The notes beneath the pieces are model-generated. The model was not told the DNA's origin and made no database searches. It worked only from the letters and a program-made list of their open reading frames with translations. A stretch of DNA of 64,000 bases, taken from Montifringilla adamsi (lineage: Eukaryota; Chordata; Aves; Passeriformes; Passeridae). The DNA is taken from contig JAGGNK010013558.1 in the NCBI GenBank assembly GCA_017590115.1, forward strand, positions 7,731,969 through 7,795,968, read 5' to 3'. The position numbers were made by a program, and so were the translations under genes. This document shows, in pieces, positions 39,761-53,561 of the stretch. Within the stretch, counting starts at the first letter, position 1; every line of letters begins with the position of its first letter.

Positions 39761-41421
39761 CCTAACCTTTTATTCATCAGTCTGACATGACCCACAGAAA
39801 CGATTCTGTAGCTATTTCTTACAGCACTGCTTTCATCAACAGCTGATAATATTGGTAATGAATCTGCTAAATACCCTTCATAACTACTATCATTCCATGA
39901 TTGAAAGGTGCTCCACATAATAAGAAATATATCTCTCACTTTCCATGAAAAGGACTTATATGACCCCAGTGAATACCTAGGCAGTAGGACTCAGCCATTT
40001 ATTTACTGCAATTCAAATAGCAGAATGGATTACTATTGTGCATGCAGTTAGTAAATTATCCTGCACAGAATACATCAGATGTTTTTTCAAATCTTAACAG
40101 GTTTAGTAGTGTAAGGCCACATGCAGCCTTACACATATTGAAAATATATTTAAAACTGACACAAGAAGGACTACAGAAATGCATCCAGAATGAGCCTATA
40201 TAAAACCATTCTATAGAGTGTACACACAGCCAGAGTGTAAATGTTTCACAAAACACGTGAACAGGCATAAACCCACAGGTATGTGATTATCCTCTTTAAT
40301 CTTGGGAGACAGCATGAGTGGAATGCCATAGTGAATATTAAAGTATGTATCTTTTCTGTATAAAAATTAAACCCTCAAACTTTGGATAGTCTGTAAGAAC
40401 TGACATTTGTAACAGAAGTTAAATATGTACTAATTACTTAGAAGTGAAGTTACCCAAATTCATAACAAAGTTACATTGTCCCGATGTTCACGCACTTCTC
40501 ACGTAGATAAGAGGTCGGTCACTTTCTAGAGTAAGTCTATGAGGAGATGTTTTAATTTTGTAGAGTAGCTGAAGTTCGCAGAGGTTTGGAAGCCCAGATA
40601 GTTGTCAGTGACTGTAATAAAACTCCTGTGCATCTTGAGAAAACATCCACAGCAGTTTTTGAAAAACTAACACAAAGGAGCAATTTGTGTGTGTGGGCCC
40701 TATGCACTGTAGTGCAACCTGATATGTTGATGAAGTTGGCCTTGAAGAACTCTCAGGATTCACATTGATTTACACTATTTCCCAAACAGAGTTTAAAGAA
40801 GTAACTTCCACACATAGAAGGAAGAGAAGAAATGCAATTACATGTACATATAAGACATACATAAAGTTGTTTCAACTTGTTACACAATTCCAGCCAAACT
40901 CTGTAGCTTAATGAAAATCCCCGCAAAGAAAACACTATCACCACCAACCCCAAACAAAAAACCCAAACTCCAATGGGCAGGTATAAGCCTGCATGGAGAA
41001 AACATCTATTCTTTGTGGCTATTTCCAAGATCACTTTATAATGACTTTCAGAGATTATTCTTTGAATTCTTAGAAATAAAAGTCTGTCCCCTGAAAATAC
41101 TTCAGTAATTTCCATCATTACTTTTGTGTAATAAATCCAGCATTAAATAACATATAACTATTTTAGATGTTACTTGACTATTTCTACTGTGTAATACTTA
41201 TATTGAATGGCGACAGTTGTAAACTGATAGAAGACTTTGAAGTAGTTTGTATTTCAATATGTATTTCAGCCTGAAAATGGGAAAAGCTGTCACACAACTA
41301 AGCTATCTTTCCCCTGCACATCACCTTAGCAGTTTGCTTAAGGGATGGTTATATCTCCCCATTTATCAAAGAAAGGCAATAACTGTCAATTCCGGAATCC
41401 AATCCGTCAATTAGAAAGCCA

Positions 41422-41620
41422 TCTCGCGGGACAGCTCTGGAGTCGCGCCGCTGTGCCCAAAGGCGGCGCAGCAGCCGCAGGGCCGCACCCGGGCAGCGCC
41501 GGCCCCGCCGAGCCCCGGGGCGCGCTGGCCGCTCCCCGCGCGCCCCCTGCCGGCCGCGCCGCAGCCGCAAAGCCGCCCGAGCGCTGCCGCTGCCGCTCCT
41601 CTCCCAGGCACGCTCAGGGT
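41422..41620. promoter_or_regulatory. CpG island, candidate promoter of the classical UNC13C isoform
   Basis: An abrupt, very GC-rich block in an AT-rich background with dense CG dinucleotides (for example gtcgcgccgctg, cccggggcgcgctgg, cggccgcgccgcagccgc). Such islands in vertebrates usually mark transcription start sites. It lies about 11.5 kb upstream of the giant exon's ATG and downstream of the 49.0-kb exon, so it sits where an internal promoter for the classical N-terminus would be. Open frames inside it are GC-driven and not supported as coding. Confidence 0.7.
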
Positions 41621-44600
41621 TCTGTAGGCGCTTTTCTCCACAAAGGGTTTTGTTTTCTCTACACTATTTTTTTTACTGCCAAGCTCAATGTTTCCTACTG
41701 AAAAGGAGGGTTTACAATAAGAAGGGGAAAGGAAAAATAACTGATCTTGTATTTAATAATACACCTGTGAACTGGTTTAAGTTTTACTTCAGATGACCGT
41801 GAAAAATGCTTCAGAGATTCTGAAGTTAAGATGGAATTTAAGCTACATCTTATTCTGCATTAAAACTTTTGCAGACTTTTTTTTGGCCAAGCTTATAAAA
41901 TTATGCTGTTTGAATTCTATTAAGTGAAATAAAATAACATTTAAGATTTTTTGTTTTAAATATCAATTAACAGGGAAGAGACAAGCAATGTAAAAACACA
42001 ATTGTTTCTTGTCAGCTGCACTTTAATCAAAATTTGGCCCTGATTTCAGACAGGATCACAAGATGGGATCATAACTGAAAAGCAAATACAGGGTCAAAAG
42101 CCTAAAAATAACTGAAGAACAAATAAAGAAACACCATAATTTTTTATTTTTTATTTACCCAGGAGGGAAAAATGAGCTTTCTCCTCATTCAGATTTATCA
42201 AGCACTTAAATAAATGTAATGTATTTGAAGTGGTAACTTAAGAACAATATATACTAATTCTGAAATTTATTTCCCCATTGTGGTCTTTCCTTATGACTAT
42301 TTTGTTCATTGTTATTCTCTAGGAATGTGTTCTCTCTAGAAGCTGTTTTAGGTTTTTTGTCTACGGAAGTAGAAGCCTTGCTAAAACTTTTTTAAATGAA
42401 GAATCTGGCTCAGTTGCTACTTTTCATGTGGGGAACTGGTCTTAGGCTGCCTTTATCTCAAGCCTCAAGCTTTCTCACTCTTACCCTCTGGTTCTCTGCC
42501 CCATTCGCCTATGGGAGAACAAATGAGCAACTGTGGGGTTTAGTTGCTGGCTGGGGTTAAGCCACAATAATAGGGTAAAGCATATTGAAACAGAAGTGAC
42601 AGAGTGGAAGAGTTATAGCATCTTCATTCAATACAATGCTCAGTCATATACTTAAACTCAAGTACATATTTAACAGTGCTACTAAAGGTGCTAATTAAGA
42701 GCCATCTCAAGACCTGTCAAGAGTGGCAGCAGCACAGGAAGATTTAGAAAAAGAGCGCACCTCAAAACTTGAAAAAAAATTATTTGGTAGTGAATTAAAA
42801 CATTCAACCCTGCAAATTTGAAAACACGTAAAAAGAAGAAGATCACAAGAAAGACCCACAGTGATGAAGTAGGAACTCTAAGGCAGATGCTGCAAGGATT
42901 CAACACAATGAGAGATTGCAACAATTGTGAAGTCACATCTTTTATAATACAGAGGGAAGCAAGGCAATTTACTCTCATGGATCTTTTTTCCCCGAGGCCT
43001 TCTCCCTCCAGCTACTGCTTGGATTCCATCAATATAATTCATTAGCTTTTCAGTATATGACCTGTCACTCTTTGTGCTAGGATTCAGAGTTCATCAGTGC
43101 TCCATTCTTGGTTGCTCTCAGCTCTCTCTCCTATCCTACATCTCCTACAGAAATGATTGCTGGTTATCTCTCCTCACCCTAGGGCTTGCTTCCCTTTCTT
43201 GCCCTGTGAGAGGTTCTCTGCCAATCCTCATAACTAACAATCCCAATTCTCTCTAATGGAATGCATTCTTTCCTTCACAATCCTATTTATCTTCACTACA
43301 TTCCAAAAGACAGCTTTTACCTCCACAGAATGGTGCCCATGAAGATCAGTCCAGCTGATTCAAACTAACTGGCTTATTTTTCCTGCTTTATGTGAAACAT
43401 CCATTGTCACTTGTAAATTTTCCCTGATCAAAGCCCTGTTGAGTTTCAGTCTTTGGAAGCATTTTTTTTAGGCATTCCCTCAAATGGTTACAAAACACAC
43501 TATAATTCAATCACAAATGTGCACCAGGAGCTGTATAATTCTACAAGACATTAAATTAGCCACAGGTTACCAATGAAACCAGTAATAAATGATTTAACAT
43601 CAGACCAAATACAACCTGCAAAATGCTAAAACATGGTTACTTGAAACAGCAGGAAGAGGAAAAAATGTTACCATGGTGCCCTTTTGAACTCCGAAGCAAA
43701 GGAGAGAACTGAAGTTTAATTGTGGAAGAGAGCACATTGCATTCCTGTTTGTTGATTTTCTATAATGGTCAAAAGCAAAAGTTTAAATTTCTTATTCTCT
43801 ATTGTGAATCATTATATCTCACCTTTCACAGAGAAAAGCAGTGATAATTCTTTTTCTGAGCTTGCCTAACAGAACCCTCAAACAATGATACAGCAGCTCA
43901 CAAAGGTTTCTCCTTTGTAACACTTAATGCCTTCAATTAGAAAGAAGAAAGCAAATTTCAAGAAGAAAGCAATTTTCAACTTTCACATTGATTTAAGGCA
44001 GGAAGGGCAGGGAGTAAATCATAGACTATCTAAACTCACAATACCATAGGAAGATCTAAGTTAAAATAAGTCTTCAAGTAAATTAACTGTAACTCTGGTC
44101 AGATTAAAAAAAAAAATCTCCATTTTATTTTCTTCACAATTATATCAAATTTTGAAATATTTTATCCCTGAGAAACTTTCAGAGGATGTCATTCCAGAGG
44201 GAAAAGGGGAAAAAAATTACCTAAAATGATAGGAACTAGAAGAAATAAAAATCAATTTGTTCAGAATTGATGTGCAACACAATCTTGAACTTCTGCCTTT
44301 ATCCTTTTGTCAAAGTAAGCTTTCTAAACACCACTTTTTGAAAACCTTAAAGGCAACTATGAAGTGATCTTGGGACTGTTGGTCCAATTGCCCCACACTG
44401 ACCTTTGTACCTTCTTCATGTAAACGCTGAGTTCAGACCCAAGATAGACAAAATTCTTTGTATTATAGGACTGCTTGATATAACCCATTACTAATTTTCT
44501 TCAGATACTATATATATATATTAAATATGTGATTTATAAAGCAAAAACATCCCAGAAATTCCTTTAGCTTATCAGGTATATTTTGAGCTTCCTCATGCAC

Positions 44601-47600
44601 CAATTAGCATTCAAATCATTGTCAAAATATCTGCAGCTTGGCAAATTTGCACTAATGATGAACTCATTTAATTGAAAAGTGCACTTCATTTCTGTTTTCC
44701 AATTGTCAGTTTATCACTTTTTGTTTAAATATTTAATCTTTGAAATAAATTAAAAAAACTTAAAGCAGCTTCTTTGCTGACAGTCATTTCACCCAATAAA
44801 AATGCTGATTGCTACTTGAACATAAGTACTTTTTAGTTTAATCAGGACGAAAAATATCTATTATTAATACTTTATGAAAAGGAAATATTTGTTTGTTTCA
44901 TTTCAAGACATGCTTGCTTTACTTGGAATACAAGGTTAAAAATTTTTTCAACTGAAAGATTGCTTTTTAAAACAAACAAAAAAATTGGGTCTATTAATAT
45001 CTTTTAAAGAGAAGTTTGGCATTAATCTCATAGCCCTGTGGCTTCTAAACAAAGAATGATTTCTGCTTTCCCTGCCTTAAATTCCCACTGCTGTCATTGT
45101 GTAATATCTGCTTTAGTATTAGTTTATCAAGTTCTGTTTCTGAATAAGACAGTAAATCAATAGAGCTGACAAAATGAAGCTGCTGATAACTTCTCTATTA
45201 GTGAGTGTTCTCATACGGAACATCACCACTTCATCCATCATGTAATTCACCACAAATCACAAAGAACAGCATTACAACAATGCACAGCGGCCATTTAATT
45301 CTACCTAATACTTTTAAAATTTTGGAACACACCTATATATTAATTTATTGAATAATTAGAGAGCTATAGATGTGTTGTGCTCACTGTGCAAAGTCAGGAA
45401 TAATGTGTGTTGGGAAGATTTACCAAGGCAGATCTGTGCCATTCTCACTGTTGATCTCCGGGTTATAAATCCAGTCAATATAGTGCCACTATGTCACTGT
45501 TTTTTTGTCTCCAATACTCATTGTTGTCAATAAATACAGTTGAGGAATGATACAAAGGGCAACTTACATGAGTAGCATCCTGCTTAATGTTAGTCTTAGG
45601 AATGAATTACTGTGCTTTGTAGTTGATAAAAATGCATATCCATCTCAGAGAGGTGACATTTATTTATTCCAATATATTTCGGCAGCACAACAGCCTCTAC
45701 TTCACTAAGGATTAGTAGCTAAAGATATAATCAAAGTGACACATACAGCTGGGGTAGGAGGGGGGAGAAGGGAAAACCCATTTGATTGTACTCATGGCTG
45801 ACACTGAGTTACAAGAAAAAACTCTCCCAGTGCATCTTTTCATAATTATTGTCAGTACTTCATAGCACTGATTTCAAAGCTGTTAGAAAACTAAGGCAAA
45901 TAAAAAAAGCCTCACTGTTTCTGGAATACAGTGAACATGAAACTGAAAACCAGACACCGGAACTGAATTATTTTAAAAGAATTGTGTTTTAGATTTTTAA
46001 AAATCAATTAGCAGAAGCACAATTAGATGACCCTATCTAGTTTTGAATTGTCTTTTAAAAAGCTATTAATTGCTTATATTAAGTTTTACCTCAAATTCTT
46101 AATTTTGCTGCCTCTCAAAGAGGGGAAGGATTTCCCAAAAGCTTTTATTTTAGCACTGTTAGATCTTATATATTGCAAGAAGGTTTAACTATTACTATTT
46201 CAAATATGCACCAAGGCAATTTATTATCTAAAAAGAAATATTGTCCAAAACATTTTGGCACTTTTCCTATCTAGTCAATGTTTGAGTAAATATTCATCTG
46301 CTACAATGCCTCTGGTAAACCACTGGGCTGTCATCTCATATTTGATCAGAATAGCCTAATTCAATTTCATATTTCCATAGATTATCATTAAAAGCATACA
46401 TTCCAAATATTATTACTGGAACCTAAGCCACAAATATATTTTCTATTAAGTAAGAATTCATGTTTGTTTCACCAGTGAGGAAATACCTGAAGCCCATCAC
46501 CCTGAGCAAATTACACTCCCCCTCCCCCAGTTCCAAGCTAAACCCACTTCCCTAAACCTCCAAGAACAGTTTAAAAAAACCCCCAAAAATGTTACTCCTC
46601 TGTTCTTAAAACCTTCCAGGGACTGGTTCCTTATCTAAGCCTGTTTTGTTGCCTAAAAATCTCCCTCATGGTTACTAAAGCTTGTTATTTATTTTTCCAG
46701 CTCCTTATGGATAGAGACAGTTCCCTCCATGTGGTTGTAGTATCTTACAGCAGTTACCTACATATTGTGATTGCTTTGTGTGGAAAACTACTTCATTTAT
46801 CTGTTTGCATGCCTCTGTTATGAGTATTGTATCCTCTTCAAAATACGTCAGGATTGTTTAGTCTTCTGATCTTATTGTGCTGCATGGGATTTCTTTTTAC
46901 TGATGGCCTTTTATGGCCCTGATAATACTTGCAAGTGTAAAGTTTATTTTGATTAGGCATTGGCAGAGATTCATCCTTCATGTCTTCCAGAGTTTCTGGG
47001 CAAACAATGGCACTTAATGTCACATCAACTGTGCTAAATCAATGCTGAGATAATACCAATGCACTGTTTCTGAAAACCAGTTTATCTTCAGAGAGAAAAG
47101 ACAAAGCAAAAAGTCCAAGGCAACCCACAAGGTTGAAGAGTAAAGAACTAAAGACATAACTGTATTTCAGGGACAATAAATTTATCAGAAGAAAAATCTT
47201 ATCCAAATTAATTTGTAATGAAATAAAATGAAGCAATTACTCAGGAATTAATTTAACCTTTTAAATATTTATAGAAATTGCCCTCTTCAAAAAGAGCTTC
47301 ACATGAGGTATGTATTGACATCTCCCATCCACCTGATCTTCAAATTCTTAAAAGTCTCACAATAACTTTGCCAACATCTTTCAGCCCCATACTGATGCTA
47401 GATTAGCTGCTGAGCAATCTGCTCATATTTCAGTGCACCAAGAAATTTTGATTACTTTGCTACAAAAAACAACTTAATGGCACAGTGGCAGCCCAAGATT
47501 CCAACTCATGCATGTTAACTTTCTTACTTTACCATCTTCTAATTCCTGACCTCAAAATTTCTCTGAAGCACAGCAGTGGGAAGAAACGCAATCGTACTAT

Positions 47601-48986
47601 TGCTTTATTTAAATACTTTTAACATCTGAACAAAATTCAGCTGATTCATCAAGTCAAAGTTGCTGACTGTATGGCATTAGTTATTTGGTTTTAAACTCAG
47701 AAATAACTTTATTCCATTGACTAGGCAATTAAGCACACACTGAAGAAAAACTAGGAAAACTCACAGAAGAATTTATCTTAAGGCCATTGCAACCTCTGTC
47801 TGCAAAAAAAAAAAAACCAAAAACTGGACTATTTGACTTGTCTGACCATGATGTTTGATTAGAGACCAGGATTCTTCCTGCCTGTCTCTGTCAGTGAGCT
47901 ACCATTGGCAGAAAAAAGGAAAAGATCAAACCGGTGACAGAATTGGATGCAGAAACTGAGATCATGTGAATCAGTTAAGTACTCCACCCACAACACCCCA
48001 GTATAAACAGATTTCCCCCACCACTCTTTTCACACAGGCACAGTCTATGGATTATCATAAACACAAGAGAATTCAGTAAAAAAGAAATAGGACTGGGTCC
48101 CCAAAGAACAGGAAAAAACAGCTCAAAATGAACTGACGAAGGTGTATTCTAAATGGAGTTTGACTCATATTTACACTAAACAAGTTTGGTTGTGCCATAA
48201 AAGCACAGAATAGATATTTTACAGCACACCACCTGAGCATAAGCAGTGTTTGCAAAAGGTCTACACACAAATGAAACAGGAAGTCTGTGACTCTTCAGTT
48301 TCTCACAGGTCGCTATACACACCAAAGACAATTGCTGTGTTTCTCAGAAGTTATCAACAATAGTTTTGCACTACAGTCAACACAAGAAGACAAGGCAAAA
48401 ACTAACATGCAAATTCCCAACAACTGATGTGAGGTAGTGGTTTGCAGTTTAACAGCAACAGTGAAAAAGAAAATACTTGGTCTGTTTACGTGGTCAATAA
48501 TGATGCCAAGTGCTCATATTAATTTCCCTTAATTATCACACCTAATAAAAAATCCATGTTGAGGCAGTGATATCATCAGTAAAATTTACAAGATTTTTTT
48601 CTAGGAAAAAATGCTCTTCAAACAATTTTTATTAAATATCAATGCAATACTAACCTTCCTCAGTATCAAAAACTATTTAGACAAAGATGTCTGATGTTAT
48701 GGCATCTGGATTAATATGCAACACCTGTAAGATGGCCAAACTACAATCACTGCTCTGAGACTAAAGAAAGTCTCAAAATCTCATCCTTTTTGTGTTTGAG
48801 AGTAAAAAAATCCTGAGGTGAGGGAATAGCACAGATTTCAGAACCAATGGAAGAAATTGTCTCAACTACCAGAAACTTGGCAGTCCCATCCTCAGGTCCT
48901 GCTTACATGAACTCAAATTTTCCTTGACACTGAGAAAATTTTTTAAATTACAGTGATACATTACTTGTTTTGAGAGTAGTTCTTAC

Positions 48987-49053
48987 CTTCTGAATAGCCC
49001 TGGCCCATCTTGCTTTTGCAAAATTACCTCCATTGCCTTGGTCTGTATTTCTC
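48987..49053 (-). CDS. UNC13C: Alternative UNC13C exon with a Munc13-1-type calmodulin-binding motif
   Basis: A 67-bp exon with a textbook acceptor (ctctccttttcttcag|GAG) and donor (CAGAAG|gtaagaac). One base completes an Arg codon from the upstream exon, then 22 codons read RNTDQGNGGN followed by FAKARWARAIQK. The latter closely resembles the calmodulin-binding helices of Munc13-1 (RAKANWLRAFNK) and ubMunc13-2 (QARAHWIRAVTK), including the anchoring Trp and the final Lys at the exon end. In those paralogues the next residues are the linker leading to the GLxxIDSMPD exon. Here the phase-0 donor matches the phase-0 acceptor at 11808. I infer a ub-type N-terminal isoform that skips the giant exon and the microexon. 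Transcription is not shown by sequence. An unrelated gene is possible but would not explain the motif, order and phases. Confidence 0.82.
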
Positions 49054-51984
49054 CTGAAGAAAAGGAGAGAAAAAAAGGAGTACTCAGAACAGAAAAGTAT
49101 GAAAATAAATAATTAAAATAAATCTGATAAATCTACGGATAGGTGGATCAAAGTCAGATCCATCACTAACTCACAATATCACCTTTGGATTACAGGGGTT
49201 TCCATTAAAGCTAAGAGTTTACTGGCTTGAAAAGACATGATCTCTGCTCCTCATATTATCAAAGTGTAAAAGAACATTAGCAAAGGAATACATTTCCCAA
49301 TTATATTGGCTCATAAATCAGGATTGCAAGGTCTTTAACATCAAACGGCAGAAGGAGAGGCAGAAAAAACCAACAAAATCCAAACCACCAAGACAGTGGA
49401 AAAAAAAGGAAACCTATTAATTTCCTCATTAAAGGCATATCCACGTGAGACTGAGACACTGTCACCAAGTCTTTGCCTACTGCACTAAAGGAGTTATTGA
49501 GAAACCACATAACATAAAAACAATACTCCCTCTACTCCAAAAAGTACCACCAAACAAAAACTAACATTCATTCCAACCAGTCTTTGAAATATAATCTGTT
49601 ACATATTTGGTTGCTCTCACACAGAAGTTGCACACTTGCACAGGCCAACTATAATTAGGGCTCACTACTCAGCTATTTCACCACACCTGTGAAGAATGAA
49701 AAAATACTAATTCCATTAATGGCTGTTGAGCACAGGTTAAAATAATTAGTGTAGACTCCACTACTCCTGAAAGATTTTAAGTAATTCAAAAGCCACTACC
49801 TTGTACAATACCAGTAAAGTCGCAAAATAAAAATTATACAGTAAAATTCTACATAAAATTTACAAAGGACAGTAGAAGCCTGTTTACTAAGTGAAGTTTT
49901 TCCAGTATATTTATATTACTGCAAAAACTAAAAAAAAAAAGTATATATATTTATATACTTCAGTGCCATCCCTTGGTTCACACATTACTATTTAATTATC
50001 TTGGACTTTTGGAACAGTGCTCTTTTATTTGAGGAGAAAAATGTTCCCTCTGATACGCACAGCTGAGTGCACATGATGCAAACTAAGTATGAAGAGGCTT
50101 GCCTTCCCCTGCTCTCATCTCTGAGGCTGCATGTTTGCAGGTCCAGCCTTTTTCCTCTTCACAACTGGCTTTTTGTTTTCAGGCAAATCAACAAAGTTAT
50201 ACTAGTTATTGGTCCACCCCATCCTGCAGTTGTTAACTAGACTGGAAATATTGGGTAATAATGAACCTTAGGGATTACCAGGGTAATTAAGCTCAAGGTC
50301 AGATGGTGATTGGGTTGTCAGTGTTGACTCAGAGGGTACAGAGAAACAGCTTTCTCTGCCTTAACTAAAAATAAGTAGGGAAAAGAGCATTCTTAATTTT
50401 TGAGACATAATGTACAGAGGGGGACAAAAACTGGTTTAACTGGTTTGCAGTACTTTTAGGAAGTCACCGATCTGTGATCAGACTGCTGAGCAGAGCAGTC
50501 AGATCCGGCAGTTGAACACACTTCTTGTGCCACTTAGAAACTCAGCACAGAAAGACACAGCAAGGAGCAGTTTCTACCTGTCCACTTCCTGCTGACACAG
50601 TGATGGGTCCAATTTGGACAAATGGTTGTTAATTTTCTATTCAGACCTAGTGAAAGTAATTAGTTACCTGGCAGAAAATGCTTTATCAATACTGAACAAA
50701 GCTTCCGATGACATGTGCTTTACAGAAATTCTGGGTAACAAAGCCCACCTGATACTGCTGGGAATGACCAGTCCTGCTAACTGAACTGTCACAAGGAACA
50801 TGTGTGCCAAGCAAATACTATAATTTTTTGAAACAACATAAACAACAACAGATTAGGGAACTTTACACAAGCATTAAGCCAGAAAACGAGGGAAATGTAT
50901 CTGATAACTACAAGAGCATAAAATTTCCAGTGATTGAACAACAAAAAGTTTAAAAACAAATGACAAGCCTTAAGAGTGCCTGAAAATCATACTGATTCAC
51001 CACCCCTACAACATAATGCCCAGCTGTGCTCTCTGATGCTGTGCAGGCCACAAGAACAACAAGATAAGGAGAATTACAAGAGACACCTCAGGAGCAGTAT
51101 AGCAATATTCAGAGCTGGTCAGCTCAGCAAGCAGCCCAGGTCAAAGTTTTGATGTACATCCAACTCAGCAGGCTTTCACATCTCAGCCAGAAGGATCAAA
51201 ATAACCAATCTTGTTGCAGTGATTTACCAGCTAATGACAGGTATGTGCAAAGGAATGCACAGGCTAGATAAACACAAGGGCTCTTCAGTCTGATTTATCA
51301 AGAGCTAAGGATTTTCAATAGAAAACAAAAGTTACACTGACACCTTTATTTAATCGATGTTTTCCCTCTTGATTTTGCTGGCCAAATGCATTAAAATTGC
51401 TCTAGCATTGCAGTGATGATTTGCATTTTCACGACACCTCTTGTAAAATTAATCTCACACAGACTTCATTGTAAGGCAGTTAATTATAGAGCAGTTGCAG
51501 TGTGGTGCCATACAGACAAAAATGACATCTTCTGAATGTTTATTTGTTTGTAATAGGCAATCCTGAACATCTGCATTCATTTCTAGGTATTCATCACTAA
51601 AGTCAATTCCATTGGCTTTGAATATAACTGGAAACAAACTGTGGAAGAAAAATTGAAATAATTACACTCTATTATGACATTTTTTATTTGGCAATTTCCA
51701 CTCCCCACTGGCAACAGGCTGAAACTAAAATCTTGTGCTTAAATCAATCTCCAATGAACATATCAAGCAGACTAATACTTGGACACTACCACAAAAATGT
51801 TTGTTTTTTCCTCCTTTAAATGTGCTTTTCAGCATATTCCAGTAATAGTCATTCTTGTACAAATATGTGATAAGGCTGATGACAGTTTTCAGTTTTATTC
51901 TGCCTTCTTTTATAGCTCAGGAGTGGGACAGAAAAACACAAAGAAAGACAAATATCAGCTTCTCTGTTTTTTTTGGAATACAAA

Positions 51985-52028
51985 TGTATCACTTTCAATT
52001 GTATCACATTCAAGTGTATCACTTCCAG
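51985..52028. repeat. 15-bp tandem repeat, three copies
   Basis: Units tgtatcactttcaat, tgtatcacattcaag and tgtatcacttccag (last one 14 bp). Confidence 0.9.
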
Positions 52029-53416
52029 TGCTGTAACTTTTGTAACATGCACAATTTAGCATGTATTGGAAGTAAGTCTGTAACATACCCCAAACTTTTT
52101 TTGTGAGGATTTACACACTTGTTACTCTTTAGACTGCAACAGCACAAGTTCTTTGGGAATATCTGTTGGTGCAGTTGCTATCACAGTCTTGCACACCAGG
52201 CCAAAGCCACATTAGCAATATTCTATACACCTGGGCTACAAAAGCCTGTCCTTGTTCCAGCACTGGTCATTAGCCGAAGCTGATTGCACTGAAATAGTTT
52301 CCAGCTGAAGACAAGGTGATTTACAACACTAGCTTTCAACTCAATTCAAGCACTTGGCAGAAGGACACACTATTCTTATTGGAAAATATGTCTGGGATAT
52401 GGAACTATAGAAATGGTATCCCATCAAGGATTATTAGACTATAACACTGTAATTCAATTTTAAATTTGTCATAGTCCTCAATAATACAGTATAGAAATAA
52501 GAATGATGACATTAAAAAGCTGTGCAATAAGTAGCAGTTTAGTAAAACACTAAGAACTGTAGGCAGTACTTGTCCATCTTCGTTGTAATCACATTAAAGG
52601 AAATTAATGATGTGGTAAAATTGGAAAGGAAAATTAAGTGATCTAGGTATCCACAGTTAACTATGCCACAGTAAGACTTAAAAAAGTAAGTCTTGCATAA
52701 ATTAGCACAATTTAGTATCATCCAACTGCCTCATATAGCTATTTTTGCGTGTTTGTGGCAAAAGAAAGCAGAGTTTCCTCCAAGATACTTTTTCTGGTAG
52801 CACTAAATCTATGCTCTTACACAGGTTCCCTTTTACAGATGTTCAAGTTGCTCTTAAAAATTTATTTTTAAACTAACAGAGCAGAGAACAAAACTTACTA
52901 TAGGTCAGCAAACAGTCACTCATCCCCACAGTAAAATTTCAGTTTTAAATTTGAGTACACTTTTTCTTTTCCTTTCTCATTGTCTAAAATAGTAAGTTTC
53001 CATAGCTATAGTATAATCTTCAACTATACATTTGTATTACTGCTTTCACTTCAAATAGTTCACAGTTCTGAGGTTATGGTGGTTTTTAAAACTAAAATTA
53101 CAAGTTCCTAGTTTCTTTGGGACAAGGTACTGAGTTTTATCAGTCTGTATTTTGAGAGCAATATTACTACAGTAACAAAATAACTTTTTCTGCTTTCTTA
53201 GAGATAACCTTGTCTAAGTGCTTAAAACACAGAGTACAGCAATAACATCCATTTTCTAGCCATTCAGATTCAAAAATTTAGCAATACATGAACAGAAACT
53301 AAAATATGCTCACATATCTCCTTCAGTTCAGTTTTTCCTCCAGCATTCTTTCACAGGTTACTTGCGTAATCATTAAGAACTTAAGTCTTTTATAAGAGCT
53401 GCAACTTTTGACTCAC

Positions 53417-53561
53417 CTATAGAGCAAACTAACAAAGCCCAAAGGTATGCATTAATCCTCATAACAGGACTCATATTTTTTCCCCATTTCAAATTTTTCC
53501 TCCAGTTCTTCACAGTATTTTCATAGGCGTAATCCACATTGATGTTGATCTTCATGTCTTC
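53417..53561 (-). other. Exon-like open segment, function unknown
   Basis: A 145-bp segment bounded by a good acceptor (gatctttttcttcag|GAAG) and a good donor (CTATAG|gtgagt), open throughout in one frame beginning EDMKINIDV-like (EDMKININVDYAYENTVKNW). It lies between the two upstream UNC13C-type exons. It cannot be a productive cassette between them: read from the phase-2 donor at 61513 it gives AGG AAG ACA TGA. It could be a stop-introducing exon, part of a non-coding transcript, a fragment of an old processed copy, or chance. Confidence 0.25.

Larger units (their letters stand above)
29897..48986 (-). other. Region between the giant exon and the upstream alternative exon
   Basis: This 19-kb stretch is 5' flank of the classical isoform and intron of the proposed ub-type isoform. 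It holds the CpG island near 41.5 kb, a GC-rich patch at 39.5-39.8 kb, a perfect hairpin at 34561-34600, a palindromic tandem array at 36951-37023 and short AT repeats. Any 5' UTR exon of the classical transcript should be here. Candidate donors on the minus strand are AAG|gtgatg after 41325 and CAG|gtatgt near 39064, neither proven. Confidence 0.6.

Noticed and set aside
39359..39939. Overlapping 91-133-codon frames in the GC-rich patch
   Set aside because: They occur on both strands with Cys/Ser/Ala bias and no recognisable domain.
41349..41701. Ala/Gly/Arg-rich open frames on both strands of the CpG island
   Set aside because: GC-rich DNA suppresses stop codons; composition is low-complexity and no homology is seen.
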